Notes: generated by a model from the sequence alone, not told the origin. DNA of 64,000 nucleotides from Carnegiea gigantea (GCA_029747015.1 JAKOGI010000110.1:694233-758232); one strand, 5' to 3'; shown: positions 35,806 to 49,944, counted from the stretch's first letter. Numbers and translations are program-made.

Positions 35806-36155
35806 GAGTAATGATGCAACGCGATCATTTTGGTTTTTCTCACACCGAGCACAATAATAATACTAATCTAAGAGCAGGTGTTACATCCTGTAAGTTATTG
35901 ATAACTTGCCAGCACTGACTAATTTCCAGAAGGAAGAAATTATATAACTTTCCAGAAAAAGAACTACAATACGGCATTGTTTAATTTGGCAAATCTGTAC
36001 AATATACATCGTTACAAGTGACAAAAATATACCGACCCTGGAAGAGACACAAAAATCCAGGTTAAATAATTGGGAAATTAGAATGATGTTCATTCAGTTA
36101 CTTCACCAAAATGGGATTAAAGCCAGGCCACTAGAAAGGCTAACTAGTTGGGAAG

Positions 36156-39100
36156 TTAGAATGATACTCGTTTCCTAACAAGAGTGGGATAAAAGCCAGT
36201 CGAATTCCGAATGTGTAGATGTAAATATGTCGATAATGTCTTATCTTGTTCGTTCAGAAACGTATCAACCTTAGTAACATACTGGAACTGTTTACCATAG
36301 AGATGGGATGCACAAGCTGCCTTGTACGTCATCAGCTGCAAATCACCTGTCCACATCACAAATTTAGATCAGTCGCTTACAAACTAAAACATTTTGTCGA
36401 TCAACTTGACAGTCGAAAAAAAATCAGATTTTGAACGTATAGTTTCACATCAAGCCATATTTCATCCTTTGTCACTTACTCCTTCCACGCTGCAGAAGCC
36501 AGTTATGGGCTATTTTCTTCGCTTTTGTTTTTGATGAACCAAAGTAGAATATCTCACTAATTGTCCTCTATCTTTATTTCTTTCTAGCCATGAAGCAGCA
36601 GGCATTGAAATCTTAAGGCAAACTAGTATACATTTTACTGAATTGAAATTCAAACCCTACCTAAGGAACTGGCGTAGGTTTGGCCTAATTTGGTTTGGTC
36701 TAATTTGGTTTTATTTCAGATTCTGTGGTAAAGCTGTTGGTTTATTATTGTTGTAAATTTCAGAACCTACTGAAATTCCAGAGTTGATAGAAGAAATAAT
36801 CATGCACACAACGTGATAGGTCGAGAGGACTAGAAAATTGTAAAGAGATACCTGCTGACATTTCAGATGCTAGTGTCTCCTGGCTGAAATGACGATTCAA
36901 CCACCATTTACAACGTACTTTCCAAGTCTTCCCTGATACACCCCTCACGAACATGTCAGGGATCCTACCGAAGGTAACTCCATAACTTTTCTCGCAGTTG
37001 GCCTCATCTCCATCCACACACATTGATGCTCTGTCTTCTTCACACCAGGAAATTCTCAGTAAACATGACGCAAATTCCCTCCATGTGTTGTAGTCTGGAT
37101 ATGTAGCTTCCAAGTGCAAAGCCATAATCTCCACAAGCCGTTCAGGAACATAATCTCCTGCAGCAAAAGCAGAAGGAAAGAAAACAACATCAGCAAGCAA
37201 TGACAAAGTTATGGAATTCCACAGGTGACACAGCAATATTTATTGAATGTCCTTTCAGATTACAACAGAGACGGTCCAAGCTTGATTCAGTTTCCTGGCT
37301 TCCTACGACAGGCTATGACATGGGCTAGAAGGCCGGATTGATAGCAAGGTCAAAAGCTCAGGACAGAATCTGCGCACATGTGAAAATAAGATGTAGAAAC
37401 AAATAACAACCCAGTTAGGGCAAAACATGACCAGCTGGAAGGCAGGTTCGAAGTGAAAAGATCTACTGATCTACAGCTAGGGAAGCAGAGCACTAAAAAG
37501 ATACACTGCACCACATGCATTAATAGGAAACATAGATTTGCTAAAATCAAGTAACATGAATATACTGTTCAGTAAATTCTCTTTCCGGTTTGCAGTCACA
37601 GTAAATTTTGTTTGTAAAACAGAAACATAAGCCTGCCACAGGGGAAAAAGGGGGCGGGGTGTCGATTCTGTCTTTGTGTCCCTCTTCTTCAACTTTTCCT
37701 CTGTTTTCAGGAGAAACCTGAGGTTTTCTTTTTGAAACACATGAGGGGGGAAAAGGGAAGAAATGAAAAAGAAAAGGTGAGAAGAATGTGCAATACAAAG
37801 AGGAGCATTCAAAGTCATTGCACAATGGTGTCTTAGCTTTCTTAACACGGAGAATTTTACAAACCAACTCAAGAAATCGTTTGGGGTGGGGGGATGCAAA
37901 CCAAGTATCCCGCAAAGGAAACACCACACAATCCACAAGAACGAGCATCAACAAATCCTACTACAAAGATTATCAGAAGCCCCCTTGTCTCAAAAATAAG
38001 TGTCTTAACTCTGAATCTATGTATATAGGGTCTGCTTTGAATGCACCTACAAATGTGAGAGTATGTTTAGGGAATCCACTCTCCACAATTTTAGGGTCAG
38101 CAGAAACCACCTTTTAGCCACATAATTATAGTGGTTTACATCCATCATGTGCCTCCCAATACCCTGCTGCAGGCAGGACCTCAAGAGCATTGGCATGCTT
38201 TGGTTAGATGCCAGACAAGACTTAAGAGGAGCAACAGCCAAATTCTTTGAGCAGGGAAAGAACCTGTGGCTAAGATAGAACATCTAGATATTCTATTGGC
38301 CAATAAAAATGGGACACCTGGACAGCAGCAAGGACTTCAGTGGAAAGGAGAGGGAGGGGGTGAGGTTAAGGAACACCATCCCTCTCCCAAATGTTCTGAA
38401 GCAAGATCTCAAGTTCTTAACCCAAATCTCCTACATGAATGCAAATCAAGTGACTCAAGTGTGGTCACAACCACAGCCACAGACTTATTCCTCTTGTTTT
38501 TATCATGGGACAAGAAAGATGGGAGGGGGGAGGGGGTGTTCAAATTTTTGAAGTAGATGTCAGCAATGCACAGAGAAGAAAGTGTGAGGAGCAGCAGTTT
38601 CACTACCATGTATGTTCAATCCCCACTTAAAGGAAAGAAATTGTCTAAAATTTGAACTAGGAAGGGGAGATAAAATCAAAACCAGCCAAATCATTCCATA
38701 CCCTTTTGATGCAAGCTTACAAGTCTTGCCAGAGAATACCTACACGCAGGGTCCTTCTTCAAGACATCCTCAAGATAGTCTGATAGCTTATCAGAATCAT
38801 TGGCATAAAAGCACTCCCAAAGATGAGCCCTTAATCTGGTAACATATAGCAATAGAAAACCTTTTATCAAGCATCAACAAGGGACACGCAACCAAAAGAC
38901 TTCTCATCCAAAGTTGAATATAAACATATTTCTTTTGTAAAGATAAGAAACTGTAAATATCAAAATAGTTGGAATGGGGAGGGATACATCTTTAATACTT
39001 GGAAGAGTCAAGGAAAACAGGAAAACAAATTGGACAGGAAAAATGAGACAAGTCACCCAGGCAGCCTTGTAACAAATCTATTGTGACTTCTCCAATGTAG

Positions 39101-42100
39101 GACTCCAATTGTCCACCCTTTAAGGCAACTCACAAGCACAATATTCTCACATTTGACTGTATTATAACAATGTGCAATAAAAGTTAAAATATTCAATTTA
39201 CTGCATAACTCAATCTGCCCTTGTACTTGCATTGATCTACTCTTTTCAGTATCCCAGAAAAATATCAAACCATTCCTAACAGTAAGGCTTGCAAAGTGCA
39301 ATTTGCATAACTAAATGAAACTATAACCCCAAAACTTCCGACAGTATTCACAAGATGTCATACTACTGGGATCGGTCAGCAAAAGCATCGTAGAACATAA
39401 TTATGAAGCCCAAAAGGAGTTAATTATTTACAACTACCACATGTAGAAGAAAACAATGAGAAAATTTCTTTAAAAAGCCGATCACAGATGTGCATTGATG
39501 ACAAAAGCATGAAAAAAGCATAGGCAGCAGCTTGTTTCACAGCAAGCATATGATGCATCCATGAGACAAAAACCACTGAAGGTGGACAACTGAACATTAG
39601 AGACTTAAACATAGGATGCATTTACATTTACTTCTATGTGACGACAACAAAACCTTATGACCCCAACCCACAGTGGCTGCGTTAGTAAAAGGATTGAAAA
39701 ATTTCGACACTCAAAGTTAGCTCAGTAAACTAAGACTTTCAAATGAAACCTCTCAACACAATTGTGTCAACAGCCTTATTAAAGATGAAAGAATATTACC
39801 TGAAAGGAAACATTGATTTCGACTTGCTACAGGACTTGTCAAGAACAACTAAAGCCTCCTTAGTTTTATCTCCTAGCAACAACAGCTGGCAAAAGACAAG
39901 TCATAATAAAGTGACACTTGAGAGAAAGGTACAACACACAGCCAACATCTAACAATTGATAGCACAATAACAGGGAATGCAGATAGGACATATGTCAACA
40001 TCATTAAGCCTATGGTTAATACCATAGAATACATTTTTTTAAATTTGCACATACACATGAACTTGTCTTGAGCAGCGCATTTGACCTTTCTATTCTGCAG
40101 TTCATATCTTGGTGACAATTAGTTGTTACAATATATATGCTTTCATTCCAAAACTGAATATTTCCTTTTTCCATGTACAACATCAGCCATACCAAGCAGC
40201 TCCAATGAATGTACAATTAACACAAGAATACACACGAATGTCACGCTCATAATATTTCCTTTCTCCATGCAGGGACCAATTCTGCTCAGCCCAGCAATCC
40301 CCACTGGGGAGAGGGGGGGTTAGGTTAACATGACTAGGTTGACTAATACTGCTCCATTAATAAATTTCAAATTTTTAGTTCAATAAACAATTATGACCTA
40401 CTCCATTTTATTATGTCACAATAAGCAATTCTTCCCATCAAAATATCCCACAATTCCCATTTCTGAAACATTTCTATGCCCTACCAATATACTTTGTGTT
40501 CCAAGAAAGCACTTGTTCTACCTAAAACAACTGCAAGCCTGAAGAAGCTATTTGAGAATTAACATCATCAGATTAAAAATGGAGCAAAAGGGCAATTTTT
40601 AAAATGAATGTTTAGCATATACAGTTAAAATGTATTCAGGGCCTATTCTGAAAGACACTGCAATTCCTCACCTCCAAATCATGAATACTAGCAGAAAGCA
40701 ACTATATATATGAACACAAACATAATCTCCTTTTACCTCCAAATTTCGTATAAAATAGTATCATTAATAACTTTTAAAAATAGGGGTTTTGGACCCCAAC
40801 AATCCCACCTTTGGGGCTATTGGACAAGAAAATCTCACTTTAAATTTAGCACCCCGCAATTCGACCTTTGAGGCTGTTTATTTTTAATAAACTACTACCA
40901 AATTGTCGCCTCTTTGGCTTATCAATTCGATATGTGTAAACTTCTTTATGTGTTAATGGTATATTTCCATTCACTTTCTCCAACACCACCATTTAGGCGT
41001 GATAAGCTACAAAATCATTACTTCCTAAATTTCACAGTTATTTATTTTATTTGTAGCACAATCAAATCACGAACATTTTATTTATCAATTTGATACATGT
41101 TAACTTGTTCATCAAGCAAAGTTAGTGCATTTTCATTCACTTTTCGACCACCATCATTCATATATAATAAGTACTAATTGAAGTTTTGTTTGATTTAAAA
41201 TTGGTATATTGAAAAATAAATACCCTCAAAAGTCCGATTGCTACGGGTCAAATTTAAAGGTCGGATTCCATCCAATAGCCCCAAAGTGGGATTATTGACG
41301 TCCAAAATCCCTTTTAAATTTATTGTTTGAAAAAGATAGCTCTAAACAGGATTGACGGAAACAATAAAAACAGTCCATCCCAGTATGAATCCTACTTGTG
41401 CAAGCAAGCTCTGCTATTAAGGGCAACAATCTTTTTTTTTTAAAATAAAAATGAGGAGTTGTTAAATGGCAACATTTTACAGGGCAAATGTAATAAAAAT
41501 TATGATCTCGGTCACAACCGACATGTTGGAAGCACCACAAACAGTGAGGCTAAATACAACACATTGAGCTTTCAAAACATGACAGAGGCAAAGGAGAGAA
41601 GAACGAGAGAACATTAGGATGAGGAAAGGGAGAGGATGAGCAAAGCGAGAGGAAAAGGAGAAAGCACTACATAGGAAAGAAGCAAGGGTTAGACACTAGG
41701 TTCTTGATTTTCTATATTTGATATGTTTTCATAGCACTGCATGGTAGAGAAGCAAAGGATCAAAACCAACCCTATGACATGAGCACGTTGATGAGCTCAA
41801 CTTGCCTAGCGTTCAAGTCAAACCAAGCTTTGATTGGGCCTCATACAAGGGATCACTAAAGTGGCAGAACTCAATCACAACTCTAGTAAAAAGTGACCTT
41901 GGGCCTCCCCAAAGTCAAACCCTTGGGCCTTTGTAGATAAAGTAGGTTTCCCACACATATCAAGCTCTACCAGTCCATCAATCCATAATGCCATCACCAG
42001 GGCTCCAACTTGGCTTGTGCTCAGGTTAAAGCCTTGTACAAGGGATCACCAAGGAAACCAAACTCAATCACAGCTCTAGTAAAACTTGTTCTTAGCCTTC

Positions 42101-45100
42101 TACAAGACTACAATCCCTTGCTGTCGCCACTCGCTAGATAAATTAGATTTTCGATACATGTCAAATTCTACCTGTCCATCCCCGAGTAATCATGTCATAT
42201 CAGTTGAGCAGTCTATTATTTGTCTTCACAGAAACCTCATTAAGAAGTTTTACACTCCCTTAGGAAAGATAGTATTTGCATTAGTCAAACTCTTTGTTCA
42301 TCTCCAAATCATGTTACAAGACACTGAACATACTAACATGGGATTCAGCAGTTCACCCTTCATTTTAAACAAAAATCAGAAGTTAATGACACTTTACAGA
42401 CCTACATACAACTTTTTTGCTGGTACAGAATATCTTATTCCAGTGCCATTTTTCTAATGATAAACTAAAAAAGGGGAAAATATTTTCCAATATGTGAACA
42501 TTGTACGCCACTCTTCACAAAGTATCAAAGAATCATGAAGTACCTCATAATTTGAAACAAGAAAATTATATTTACCTGTATCATAGGAAGCAATGCTGCT
42601 TCTGAAACTGGAGATGCGGACTCGAAAGCAAGCTGTAAGTGCCTCAAAGCATTCTTGTAAGTACCATCGAAGGATTTTCCATAACAGGAAAGGACATCCA
42701 CCATATCTTCCGAAGAAGGTAACCTAATCGGCAACAATGACTGCATACCTGGTTGAGGAAAAGCATTAAAATGCATATCAGAGAGTAGTGTACAAAACAA
42801 CACTCAGTTGGGATAATGTTAAGGCAAGGTAGGGAAGATCCAAACGAGCCAAGTTATAGCAGAGAGGCTATATACAAGAGACACATAAAGATTTTGGGAA
42901 ACAATTTTTTGTAGAGAACATTTTGGTAAATTGAAACCACAATTCAATGATAATAATGACTGCAAACACCGGCCAGAATTTTAGATCAGCTAATCCATCA
43001 CAATTGTTTGCAATATATGGGCATGCCATCTTGTATGCGCATCGCAAAGGAAAATATAACAAACAGAGGATCAAAGAAGACAGCTGAAGATATAACCCGT
43101 CTCCAGAAAGGTATGCATAAAAAACCCAAACTAAATTCACTAAGGTTATGTTCGGATCCATTGAATTGATTTGAATAAAATTGATTGCTAAAGATTAGAA
43201 TACCGTAACTAAATGTCAATCTCAGTAGTGAGGGTTAAGAATTCAATTCTACAATTTCATATGTATGGAATATTCATTTCAATTGCCGGACTTACTACAT
43301 TGTCTTTGTGACGCAGTCCCGTCATTAGCAACAAAGAAATGATGGGGGTTGGAGCCCAACAAGCCCTAGGGCTTGACTCTACAGAACGATACTCAACTTC
43401 GTGCAATTTTGCATTGGAAAGAAAATCTCAGGGTTTGTTCAAATTGTTTTGGGGATGCTTTTTTTTGGGGGGGGGGGGGGGAATAGGTCATAGCCCATGG
43501 TCAAGCTTTTGATTTTGTGTTAAATTGGATACATATGGTTTCATGTCGATGCATATATTAATCTTCTGTGCTTGCGTGAGGAGTAAAACGTTTGAGAGTA
43601 GAAACTCAAAACGTGCAAATTGGGGATTGACGATAAAGATCCAAGCTTGGGTTGCTCCAGAGCCCAATCCAAGCTCATGCTGAGCTAAGCCATATAAGAA
43701 AAGGATATGCAGGGAAAGCTCAGGTGATGAAGAAAAGATATACAAGAAAAGAAGCCAAAAAATGACACGTCAAACTCTAGTATCATCAAAAGTCGACAGG
43801 AGTCTAGCTGAGCAAGGCAGCTCAGAAAGCAAAAGCAACAAAGTCTCTTACCAAACCCAGCAGAAAAAGGAAGAATCATGTTCATGTATAGCATGCGAAA
43901 TTTGATTGAGAGAATTAAAAATCAACTAATTGAAATGGGTATAATGTGACATTTTGGACAAACATCTTGCATTAGTTTTGGACAAACATGTTGCATTAGT
44001 TTTAAGTGTTTACCATTGGTACTCCCAATTGTAACTAAATCGGCACAATATGACATGAAATTTAACAGAAGATACATGCCAAGACCCCCGCTGTACATTC
44101 AGCAGACACGGTAAAGAAAATTGAGACTCATGAAGAATTTGAGAGGAGAAGAATGAAGCTCAAAAGTATACATTGACTACATGCCAAAACAAATCGGGCT
44201 CTAAAATAAGCAAAACCAAATTTTGCAAAGAAGAAAGAAGAGATTTATCAAAAATACTAAATGATAGATACCCTGTTGCATACTGAGCCTAACGCACAAG
44301 CCTGTCCTTGATCCCTCCCAACATCTAACGAAAATATTGCTTTATTTATCTCCGGTCTTTGTGCCTCCCCAATTGTAATTAGAAAGGCACAGTGAAGTGA
44401 TATTTGAAACTAAAGAGAAATACACACTCTTCCACCAATAAGAAAAACCACTTCAACCTCAAGGGGGCTACCCACAGGGGGTTGACAAGTAAGAGACTTG
44501 CCAAGTCAGAGACACTAAACCTATGATATGGATCACAATTTTTTCAAATTGATCCTGCAAGAAGAGACTTCCCTATAAACCAAAGAAGGCATTCATTCCT
44601 AGAGAGGATAAAACTTCTGCAAGCTTAGAGTTATGTAAGCATATATCAAGATTTTAAGCACTAGAATCCAGAGCCAGAAAATAAATTTAACAGCTCAGAG
44701 AAATTTGTCACTTACTCGAAAACAATAGGAAGAGAGTAACAGATGAGGTACTATAAAGCGAAGGAATAACATGGCTCACCATGCACATTGAAGACAGAAG
44801 AAACCTGCATTTTGTCATAATGATCTTGAACAGAGCCCTCGATATCTGCGCTTGTTTCAATAGAGTTTGCATAGAAGCCCTGTGCTTGGATTTCCTGGTG
44901 AGGCACCACTGGCAGGCTAGCTCCAGAAGCTTCTCCACTCTGACAATTACCAAAATTGCCATTATTGTCCTTATTGTTAACCACAGATGTCTCTGAATGA
45001 TAATCCAAGTTGGAATGAGTTTCATAGATACTGGCTTCATCATCCCACTTCATGTCTTCTACTTCCTCAGAGTAGTTGTGTCCCACTGTCTCCGAGTCCA

Positions 45101-48100
45101 TAGGCATGCACCAGTCGTCTAAGTTTTTAAGCTGCATTTCTTTTGGGACAGTATAATACCAATCCTCATAAAAGGTCAACCCAATCACCAGATTTGTCAC
45201 AGGGTCATTTGCAGACTCACGTTCCAATGTTAGACTACACAGCCAATCACATGCAAGAGGTCAAAGAGAAGGTCAGCTTTCTCTATCTCTATCAATGAAA
45301 AGGGGCAAGCACCTGTCAAACGCCCCCACCAAAGCAGGGTTCCGGACAGGCATCCCTAATGTTTCACAAAGCAAGAAATGACAAAGATAATACAAGGAAC
45401 AGAATCCCCTACTTTCCATCCTTATCCAAATTCAAGGTCCCATATTCCTATTGTGATCCATATCAGAGCCTATTTGGCTTCTGCAATAAATTTCTAAGCT
45501 GATCTTACGTAAATAACTCACTAAAACAAGTGATTCCCAGATGCTAGCACTCATTTCAAAATTACATAATGACAATAATGAATATTTTTAAAAGATGTCA
45601 ATATGAAAAATGTTGACCAAAGCTTGTATTTAGCACATCATCACGTCAAAAAAAGTAAGACGTACCTCCTGGCATCCTCTCGGGCATTGCTAAGCTTCTT
45701 TAATAGTGTCTGCTCATCAGGGATAACCCTGAGTACCTCTTGACTTGCCAAGACTCCAGCAGCAGCAGGAATCACACCAGGCATGCTGCTTGTACTATGT
45801 GCAAGGACGGAGAGAATGGACTCCAACTTAGCATACTTATCCTGCAAATATCCACTTATTACGACCACATGATTATCTCCCACTAGTATAAAAGATAAAA
45901 AATGTCCTAAAAAATTCAAAAAGTGCCCAAAAAAAAGGCAGAAGTTGCACAAGAAGTCAATCTTAATGCCTGAATCACATCTCTTGTCATAGATCATAGA
46001 TGACAAACAAGCATGCTCAAATACAGAAAACTTTCTGGTCAGCATGAGGCAAGAATACATTTCTCTGGCTTTATTTTATTTTATTCATATACAACAAATT
46101 TCCAGTTCATGAAAATCTTCGGAAGTGATGGAAGCTATTCCTTCTCGTAACCAAATCCAAAAGAAATTGAAAAATAAAAGAAAGGCGAAGTTATAGCTCA
46201 GAGCAATTTAAGACCATAATGCACGCTGCTCTTCCTGAGAATCCCAAAAGAGAAAAGTGTGTCTTCAAAGTGTGCTCCTTTTTGCCACGATACATACCAG
46301 AAAAACAATGAGTTGACAAACCGCTGAATTGAACTCTTGTAACCTCCAGTAAGCAAAAATAGGTCTCTACTAAAGTAAGTGGTTTCCAGTATATTCAGGA
46401 ACACCCCTATATAATTAGCTTGGTTGACAACTCAACTGCCTCATGGTAAGACATAACTGTAGCAGCATGTTTTTAGCATTAGCATCCAAGAGTTTCTAAA
46501 TCAATAGCATGCATCAAAATTTGCATTGTCCGGCCAATACTAGAATAGAAAGCTTCAATGGAATTTGAAATCTCCACGGATATCACCTAACTAAGGTTAC
46601 TAAACCCAAAAGGCTAAAAACAAATCCCACTTGAGTCAGTAGAAGCCCTTCACAATCTAAGCAAGATAGTCTATATATTATATTACAACACAATCTTTTA
46701 ACTTGATGACTTTTGGTATGCTTTTAACACCATATTCTTCAAATTAGTATAGAGAAATTATACATTTATTATCAATTTCTTTCCATTAAATTAATTACAA
46801 TCCACGTTTAATATATTAGAACTTTTAACCAAATAATTTTGTCATGATAGCAATGCCGACTGCCATATAACTAGCAACTAAAAGCGGGTTGAATTTTTCT
46901 TTTTAAAAAATCTAAAAAATTCTTGCATGCAACACATGGGTCAACAGAACTAGTTAAATGATGGAAAATGATAGATGTTAAAGGCTTTTCATCCAACAAG
47001 TCCACCAAGAAGCAAATGATGAACTTGAAGCATTTATATAGTACAATTTTTTTTTCCGTCATCCTTTCTCACTCTTTTTTCTTCTCTCTACCAAGGCCAG
47101 CAGAGCTAATAAAGAGAGACCATAATCTAGGGCCACAACCAAGAGAACAACCTTATTATCAACGTTCAATGCATACAGAAATTTTAAAGAGGAGCAAGGA
47201 ATAAAAGGAAATTAAGAACACAAACATATACACAAAAAAACCAACCCCCAAAAGCCAATACCCAACAAGTTGATCACATATTTACAACCTGTACAGACAA
47301 AGAAACTTAACAAATCACTTTCTGGGTAGCAAAGCATGAAACAGCCATGCTGAATTGACATTGGCACTAGAAGGAACAGAGAGGCAAATTGCTCCCATGC
47401 TTAGCCATCAAATCACTTCTAAATTCTCCTAATAAGATTCTCAGTTACAGGAACTATATAAAAACAAATTTATTTGCCTCTCTATGTAGCTACTTATAAA
47501 ACAATATACATGAATCGTTGCTGGTCGGAAAGAGGGGGGAAAGCTACAAAGTTTTCACAGCCCCACCTACTCTTTATCCTTCCAAAACCAACATTCCACC
47601 TAGAATCAGACAGTGCATCCGACTGCAAATTTCTTGAGGGGAAGAGATATAACAATAGTTGGTACAATGATACAATCCTAGTTCAAGCATAATTGGTGAT
47701 CTGCAGCTCATCGTTATGCATACCTTTAATGGCTTATTCTTCCATGAATGAATCTTTCCCATCCATGTGCTGTACAATTTCTCGATCTCCTTTGAATATG
47801 CAGCTACATCAGTTTCCACATGCCTAAGAACCTCCATTGCAACCTTAGACAAAGAAAAAAATGGAAGATTATAAAACAAGATGCATATTGCACAATCAAT
47901 GAATAATGGAGCAATAATAAAACCAGATGTATACCCAATATTTCATTCGGTTGTTCTGAAGTGAACCTTCTTTACACGTCCCTTTCAACAACGTACTTAG
48001 CACGCCACTTGCTTCTACCCAATTTTGCTGTCTAACAAGCTTGCGAAGAAGATATCGCAACTTGATGCGATTTTCATGGCGTGCATTCATAAAACCAAGT

Positions 48101-48297
48101 GCAAGAGTATATGAAGGCTTGGTCAATAGCAACATCAGTCGCTTATGGAGTTTCTTTCTCTCCAGATTATCACCACTTATCACTCTACGTGGCTTAGCAT
48201 CTTTCAAGTCCAACGTTTTATCATTGTCCGATAAATGAACTGCACATGATAGCTGCAGATCACGAGGCCCATCAACATATCCTTCTGTTTCTGTCAT
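36156..48297 (-). CDS. TAF1A-like protein (TBP-associated factor of RNA polymerase I, subunit A type)
   Basis: Exons in gene order: 48297-47935, 47843-47724, 45841-45666, 45234-44780, 42748-42576, 39885-39800, 38835-38740, one short exon not located, 37157-36852 and 36346-36156. Listed exons give about 654 residues. The start MTETEGYVDGPRDLQL is followed by ERKKLHKRLMLLL, ALGFMNARHENRIKLRYLL and NWVEASGVLSTLLKG. Later parts include DPVTNLVIGLTFYEDWYY, LLLLGDKTKEALVVL, LVEIMALHLEATYPDYNTW, WWLNRHFSQETLASEMSAG and the C-terminal LMTYKAACASHLYG. I recognise this layout as the plant protein annotated as the TAF1A-like subunit of the SL1/TIF-IB promoter-selectivity factor for rRNA genes; this is recall and not verified by search. 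Repeat-like alpha-helical segments fit a TPR-type scaffold. Between exon 7 (phase 2) and the 37157 exon (needs phase 1) a small exon of form 1+3n+1 must exist but I could not find it. Introns are large and hold transposon relics. Confidence 0.75.
40783..41311. mobile_element. Mutator-like MITE in a TAF1A-like intron
   Basis: A 529-bp element with about 41-bp inverted ends. The left end starts GGGGTTTTGGACCCCAACAA. The right end, reverse-complemented, starts GGGATTTTGGACGTCAATAA, and the similarity continues through CTTTGGGGCTATTGGA in both. The flanks TTTTAAAAATA (40772-40782) and TTTTAAATTTA (41312-41322) match at 9 of 11 positions. They look like an aged 9-11-bp target duplication, as expected for Mutator-type elements. 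No coding capacity. Confidence 0.75.
41838..42175. repeat. Diverged tandem duplication of about 193 bp
   Basis: TACAAGGGATCAC occurs at about 41844 and 42037. Each is followed by a related AACTCAATCACAnCTCTAGTAAAA stretch and, further on, by a shared CTAC(C)(A)GTCCATC-type stretch. It lies inside an intron of the TAF1A-like gene. Confidence 0.6.
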
Positions 48298-49700
48298 TTT
48301 TCAACTGAAGCAATGCAGCAAGACCAAAGTCCTCTTGCCCTGCCACACAAACACATTATTACACAAGTGTTGCAAAATAAAATGTAAACAGAACTATTGC
48401 ATTAAGGGAGAAAGAGAATAAAAGAGAAAAGTTCCCCCTTCCCACAACCATTCTATCTATAAATGGACCAAGATGTCAACTCTTGAAGGATAGACTCAAC
48501 TCCCAAATCTCGCAATAACTGCCATAGCTGACATTTTCACAAACACTGAGATATACGAAGCAATAATATTGGGTTCTAGCTGATTGCATCAGGTGCATAG
48601 TGCGATAGTGAACATCTAGGATAGTCAATTTGACACAACCCAAAATACGAAGTAGGACATCATTCTCAGATGAATGGGGCTAAACGATCACATTCAACTA
48701 AGAAGCTTTAAAAAAAGGAGTTATGGGAGATAAAATATAATAGAAATAGAACAAGAGCATGAGGACTAGGCACTAGCTGATCAAACATTTCAACGCACAT
48801 GTGAGAGACCATAAGTAAAAACCCAAACACACCCTAAATAAATAAATACACAAAAAGAAAAAATCGCAAAAACATATGCAGATTGTACAAGGTTAGATAC
48901 AAGAGAGACTACGGTTAAAGAAATTGAACTCGAAGGTGAGCAATTAGCATTATATATACGAAACATCCCAATTCATCCTCCAAGCTTGATTCGAACTCCA
49001 AAACATGATCTTCCAGGCTTCAAAATCCCTAAACATCAAAATCTAAACTAAAAACCTAAACAGATGAAGTCACAAAGCGAGAGTAATTTAACAGGACCAA
49101 GCAAACAATGCACGTATGCTTACTAGTCAGAACAGTTACAGATTAAAAGAGAACCAAAGTAATGAAATGGGATCAACAAGCATTCACAATATAGTTATAC
49201 ATAAAAAAAATTTTAAAAAAAATGACAAAATTTTTATGCTCACCTTGGATGTAGCTCGAGGGTTTCAGAGCTCACCAGCCTCTCCAGCCTTGAGAAGCCT
49301 GATACCAAAGTTCGTCATCATGGCTCCGTCGCCGATACCTAAGTCGGCCCCTATGACAGTCCCGCATCGCCAGAAGATCCGCCCGAGAAGGCGGAGAATA
49401 GAGAGAAACCGAGAGACAGAGAGACAGAGGAGAAGGAATCGGTAGAAGAAGGGAAGTAGAGACGGCGAAGGAGTCGATTCCGGGCGGCGGTACAGCGGAA
49501 GCGGAGGTGGCGGTGTAACTGAAGACAGTGAAAGAGGGTTCAGACAAAGAGCGATTCTGGGCCTTATATAGCCACCGGAAACAAAAGCGCCTTTTTTTGG
49601 GGGGGGGGGGGGGGGGCTCGGATTATATAGCTGAAAGAGAGGGCAAAAAAAGCAAATAAAAAGCAGACAGATACCCTTAGCAATTAGCATATAACAAGTC
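48298..49700 (-). promoter_or_regulatory. Spliced 5' leader and promoter region of the TAF1A-like gene
   Basis: Upstream of the ATG (48297) a short leader exon ends at 48339 (acceptor GTGGCAG|GGCAAG on the minus strand). A second, GC- and CTCT-rich leader exon runs from about 49560 to 49244 and ends in the donor CCAAG|GTGAGC. The intron between is AT-rich and empty. The leader exon contains an upstream ORF. An 18-G run (49599-49616) preceded by T7 sits just upstream of the presumed transcription start. Confidence 0.5.
49272..49367 (-). promoter_or_regulatory. Candidate upstream ORF (31 codons) in the TAF1A-like leader
   Basis: Within the first leader exon the minus strand has ATG (49365-49367) opening a 31-codon frame that starts MRDCHRGRLRYRRR and ends in TGA (49272-49274), all before the splice donor. 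A second ATGATG in another frame gives a shorter peptide. If the leader is transcribed as inferred, ribosomes must pass this uORF before the main start. Conservation is unknown. Confidence 0.4.
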
Positions 49701-49718
49701 GAGAAAGTTGACCACTTA

Positions 49719-49880
49719 TGATCTGTTCGTTTTCAGCATTTTATATCTGTTATTTGCTCCAATCTGTTTAAAGCTACTTTAATCTATTCAAATTTACTAA
49801 CTGCTATTCAAATTTACTTCAACATGCTCCAATTTGCTATAACTCGCTCCAACCTGCTCCAACCTCATCGAGAAAATATT
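49719..49880. repeat. MITE-like element rich in GCTCCAA words (copy 3)
   Basis: Begins GATCTGTTCGTTTTCAGCAT and contains repeated TTTACTTCAACATGCTCCAA-like words. The end with TGTTTTCAGCATTTTA is shared, inverted, with the element near 56.2 kb (TAAAATGCTGAAAACAAACC at 56272-56291). Confidence 0.45.
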
Positions 49881-49944
49881 TTGAGTATTAAAGAACATTT
49901 GGAAGATCTTAAAGAACAAAACCTCTCAAGTGAGTAGAGAACAA

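Larger units (their letters stand above)
33930..36155. other. Intergenic region with MITE and microsatellite
   Basis: No gene supported. ORFs of up to about 110 codons at 34418-34747 and 34968-35225 lack recognisable motifs or codon structure. The listed MITE (35300-35604) and (GA)20 tract are the only clear structures. The right end carries the 3' UTR of the TAF1A-like gene. Confidence 0.5.
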
